A stretch of DNA of 64,000 nucleotides from Thunnus maccoyii (Eukaryota; Chordata; Actinopteri; Scombriformes; Scombridae): positions 21,041,067 to 21,105,066 of the forward strand of contig NC_056545.1 of NCBI RefSeq assembly GCF_910596095.1, given 5' to 3'. Positions 60,457 through 64,000 of the stretch are shown here, piece after piece. Position 1 is the first letter of the stretch. Each line of letters starts with the position of its first letter. The notes under the pieces were generated by a model. It was not told the origin of the DNA, ran no database searches, and was given only the letters and a program-made list of their open reading frames with translations. The translations under genes were made by a program, and so were the position numbers.

Positions 60457-62340
60457 CACCAAACTCCTGCAAGTACATTTAAAGAGGGAATAACAGGGAA
60501 ATTGTGGAGCTTTTTGTGTCTTTATGATTGTCCAGAATTGAATGTTTCAATTTTTTTTTTCATGGCGGGCGGGGTAAATGCATGCTTTGCTAATGTGAAT
60601 TATTTTTTACATTTTAAATCAACACTCTATTCAATGCTTCCATTGCTTTCGCACTCTAATCACTTGAGCCTGCACTGTGGCATTGTAATGCTTTAAATGA
60701 CAATCATTTTTAATAGATCTCACACTGCGTGAATCTACTAATTGAAATAGGGTTATTTCTGAAGAAGTAATGTTATTCATTATGCAGGTTTAATATTTTG
60801 AATAGCCTTACATTGGAATTGATGTCAGCAATAGAACTAAATGTTTTTCTTTTAATTTGAAATTTTTATTTGCAGTTACTGTGTCACACTTTTTAATGGA
60901 TGAAGTAGTCAAGTACTGTATGTTGTGTCAACGGGTGAAACAGCATCATTTCATTTTGAACACATCTTTCAATCCAAATACTTTTCTAGAAAAATTTCTA
61001 ACCTCCCTTGAACAGCACATGATATTTCAATTGCTATGAATATTTTAAAAGATTAGAATTGTTGTTGACTTTTACAATTGTGGAAAGAACCGCTGATAGA
61101 GATAGAGAGAAAAAAGACTTTTTGTTATCAAAAATGTACCATTTTTTATGATTTTAATATTGTTGGTGCTTTTTGACGAAGCATTTCATTGACTTCAGGT
61201 TTAATGCAACCCTAAATATTTATTACTTAGTGGGATTTGTATGTTTTTGGTATGTAGTTCTCTTTTCCCCCCTTTTTTTTTTTATAAAGGACAATCATCT
61301 AAATTTTTACCCGGCTTTAGTAACATTACATTGTCTACTGTATTTGTTTTATTTTCCTGATAACTTGCATTACTTTTTAAGTAACAAATCACCTGTTTTT
61401 TCTCCAGCGGTGATTGCAAATAATGTCCAAAAATACAGATTCTGTCACCGAAATAGAACTGATTTATCTCAAATTGAATGTGGAAACACTTTATTGTGTT
61501 TTGGGCAATATTTGTCACTTGCATATTGCAAAAATTATAAAATCTATTTTGCAGCTCAGGATATGCAACAGTCCTACAAATGTCAGTAGATGATTCATAG
61601 CAGGAGACTACAAACCTAAAGCTCCTCTGTTCTTCAATTTACATGGTAAGATTTCAATGACATACAGGTTTTCCTTTTGTAAAAATAAAAAAAGTTTTTT
61701 CTTATGAACAAATATTGTAACCAGTAGAGTTTAGCAGCTTCCCTCTGCATGTCTTTACATAAATGTTCTCTCTCTCTCTGCAATAGAAAAATTAGGATTT
61801 CAGATACAAGTCTTTCTCTAACTGCTTGTTAAGGCAATAAGTTTTCTAGGCCTCTGGCTGATCTGCACTAATTTGTAAAAACTTTTGTATGTTCAGGGAG
61901 TGGAGTGTGATAGCCTTTTCTTTGTAGAAAATTAACTGAAAAAATCTCATTAGATTATTTGTTTAGGCTTTTGCTGTTAGCTTCGGTGCAAGAGGAAATC
62001 TTTTCCAATTCATTTATTGCAAAGCAAATATTAAGGTCACTGTTAAAATGCCTACCGAGGATCATTTTTTTTCTATGCATATTTATTTGAAGACAATCTT
62101 GAATATAAGCGCTGAATTTATTTCTATTTAAGTTTCTGTTTGCCCCCCCCCCCCCTCCCCCCTCCTGCGGTGTACTATCAACTCCGGTTGTTAAAACCAA
62201 AAATGTTTAATGGCAGCATAATTTCAAATAATCTGAACTCACATTATAACACTTTGTAATTTCACTTTCATTTAATCATGTTACCTTTGTGTGTCGTCGA
62301 CATGTTTCATTTCAGAAATAAAGTGTGTCATCAACTCAGT
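60457..62340 (+). other. atf5: atf5 3' UTR
   Basis: Long AT-rich non-coding tail. AATAAA at 62317-62322 followed by a GT-rich stretch (TGTGTCATC, TTGTGTTTTG) is the best poly(A) site, giving a UTR of about 1.9 kb; an earlier A-rich AAATAAAAAAA lies near 61683. Repeated ATTTA pentamers (for example near 61217) may confer mRNA instability, which would suit a rapidly induced factor. Confidence 0.6.
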
Positions 62341-62764
62341 CCGTTGTGTTTTGTCTTTGTTTGGAGTTTTTCTCTCCGAGTCAATTAACTGGAAATTATT
62401 TTTGCTTTCACTGACTGATGCAAAAATTACAATAAATTGTATAATTCGTCTTAAAAACAGGTTTTGACCTTTTGGATGTAATGAAATAAATGGATTATTT
62501 TTTGAGCAAACAAAGTTCAAACCTGCAGGGCCTGATGGACCCGACAAGCGCGTCGGGCCCGACACTTCAACTCTACTGAGAGGAAATCAAATCAATTATT
62601 AGAGTTTTTACTGAGCTCTTCGTATTTAGTCGATGTTATGCTGCAAAATGAAACAATATCGAAAAAGACTGAACAATTAATGAAACGTCCAAACATCCGA
62701 AAAAAATGTTTGTGTTTGCAGTTTTCAGCGCGGTGCAGCGGAGTTGAAGTCAAGACATTTTATT

Positions 62765-62850
62765 TTTTACAAGTCATTTTATTTATAAAGCAAAATCACA
62801 AAGCGCAACATTATCTCACAGAGCTTTAAAATCCTCGTTTCGGATAAAGA
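62765..62850 (-). repeat. Fragment of a dispersed repeat
   Basis: AAGTCATTTTATTTATAAAGC followed by AAATCACAAAGCGCAACATT and CAGAGCTTTAAA resembles the end of a non-autonomous repeat common in teleosts. Short, diverged and without defined borders. It also supplies the AATAAA on the minus strand nearest to the unidentified gene at the right edge. Confidence 0.4.
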
Positions 62851-63433
62851 AAATCCCCCTTCCCAAAAAAACATCAACGACATCTGCGCTGCAACTAAAT
62901 ACAACCCAAATTCAGCCAAAGACTAACCTGCGCTGCTGTGACATAGACTTTAGAGAAACAATTGATGCAGAAGTTAATCCACCATCTATTTGATGCTCTT
63001 ATAAAGACAATGTATGATCATTAATGGGCAGTAGGAAAAGTAAAATCTGTAAGTCTACATTATGGTGAAATGATAAACAATCGCCTCACAAATTACAAAG
63101 AAAATATGTTGTTTAGTGGAATTTCGATTACAGTCACATGTTTTCTAATGAAATTAGAACAACTGGTGAAATGAGATGAAGCATCAGATAACATTAAGAG
63201 CAAACGGTTAAGGAATACTTTCAGCAGAGCCAACACAGATATTCATTGAGAAAAGTCACTTTTTATCTGCACCATTTTGATCTGCAGCCTACACTAAAAA
63301 AAAAACAGGGGAAATGATTGTTGTCAGTAGTTCTCTCCCATTTTGAAGGAGGTAGTAAAGGAAGGAGGAGAAGAATTATTTACACATGACATTTTTAACT
63401 GCTTTCATTTTCAGTGAACTGTCTGGACTCACT

Positions 63434-63992
63434 CACAGCTGTCCAATGAGCTGATGATAGTCACATTGGGGAGGTGCGTGTTGTGAAGCCTGAAGAAGTT
63501 TCTTATTGGCATCAAGGGATATCAGGACCTTCAAATAAATTCAAAAGAAAGTGAAAAACTTGAAAATACTTTTGAATATGTTGAAAGTAGCATCACAATC
63601 ATGCATGGAGGTATGACTGACGGAGAGAAAATTGTCTTAAAATCAGGCAAAATATTTTACAAACCCATGAAAGATTTTGCAGTGATCTATGAAAAAAAAT
63701 GCATGAGCTCAAGGCAACACTACTAAAGGCATTAAAAGGAAACAGCGTTAATTGTTTTATTCCATAAAGAAACTAAATATATTTGATATATACTTAATAA
63801 ATATTTTTTGTGATGAAAACATTAACAATTACAAAAAGGTCCTTGTAACCAAAACATTTCAAACAGAAACAAACTCCTTGTGGACATCTGACCTCCTGTA
63901 ACCTGTTCATTTCATTACCTGACGTATTGCGTCCTGCTGGCTGTACAGGCATAGGGTTGCTATGGCAGCTTGTCTCACTGAATTATGGGAAT
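63434..63992 (-). CDS. Unidentified gene, C-terminal exons; HEAT/ARM-like helical segment
   Basis: On the minus strand, 63992-63919 is an exon candidate bounded by an ACAG acceptor and a GTAATG donor; it encodes DSHNSVRQAAIATLCLYSQQ then DAIRQ. It joins in phase 0 to 63528-63434, which follows a T-rich acceptor (TTTATTTGAAG) and encodes VLISLDANKKLLQASQHA then PPQCDYHQLIGQL and TGA. The pattern VRQAAIATL is typical of the second helix of HEAT or ARM repeats. An alternative splice (donor GTGAGT at 63436-63431 to an excellent acceptor, CCTGTTTTTTTTTTAG near 63292) would replace the last codons with a short different tail. I do not recognise the gene; the remainder lies to the right of the window. 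It points toward atf5, tail to tail. Confidence 0.5.
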
Positions 63993-64000
63993 CTGTACAT

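Noticed and set aside
62520-62565. GC-rich hairpin near GACCCGACAAGCGCGTCGGG
   Set aside because: A short 8-base stem after the atf5 poly(A) site; no gene or terminator role can be supported in a eukaryotic setting.

Overview
This window is nuclear genomic DNA of a teleost fish, probably a percomorph. The coding sequence is broken into short exons with GT/AG boundaries. The introns are AT-rich and full of microsatellites, non-LTR retrotransposon fragments and small non-autonomous repeats typical of fish. The protein matches are to vertebrate single-copy genes. I see no prokaryotic operons, CRISPR arrays, tRNA or rRNA genes. Exon boundaries were read by hand from splice signals, reading-frame continuity and remembered vertebrate orthologues; no alignment was run.

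Layout. (1) 1311-10083, plus strand: the last 13 coding exons (576 codons) of c2cd2l (TMEM24), an ER-plasma membrane lipid-transfer protein; its N-terminus lies left of the window. One intron carries a 5'-truncated L2-type LINE on the minus strand (about 7570-9490). (2) 12736-13164, plus strand: intronless h2ax, with a CCAAT-rich TATA promoter and both a histone stem-loop and poly(A) signals. (3) 13305-21680: 8.4 kb with no coding sequence I can support, probably the upstream region or non-coding leader of the next gene. (4) 21721-49337, plus strand: phldb1 (LL5-alpha), 24 coding exons and 1409 codons if all are included: an FHA domain, a Ser/Pro-rich linker, coiled coils, a block of variable-looking cassette exons, and a C-terminal PH domain. 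Its introns hold a degenerate LINE with esterase, endonuclease and RT remnants, a 404-bp TIR element nested in another repeat, and two copies of a 0.6-kb repeat. (5) 50250-57240: intergenic, with a CCAAT/CpG-rich promoter-like patch near 56.4-56.75 kb. (6) 57240-62340, plus strand: atf5, a stress-response bZIP factor of 506 codons whose leader carries the two-uORF translational switch. (7) 63434-64000, minus strand: apparent 3'-terminal exons of an unidentified gene with a HEAT/ARM-like helical segment.

The genes are independent rather than co-transcribed. c2cd2l, H2AX and PHLDB1 are all on human 11q23, whereas ATF5 is on human 19q13 near the PHLDB1 paralogue PHLDB3, so the order here is informative about ancestral linkage. 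The most notable observations are the intron-split uORF2 of atf5, a 150-bp segment present in both an intron and the 3' UTR of c2cd2l, the tandem cassette exons of phldb1, and the unidentified minus-strand gene at the right edge.
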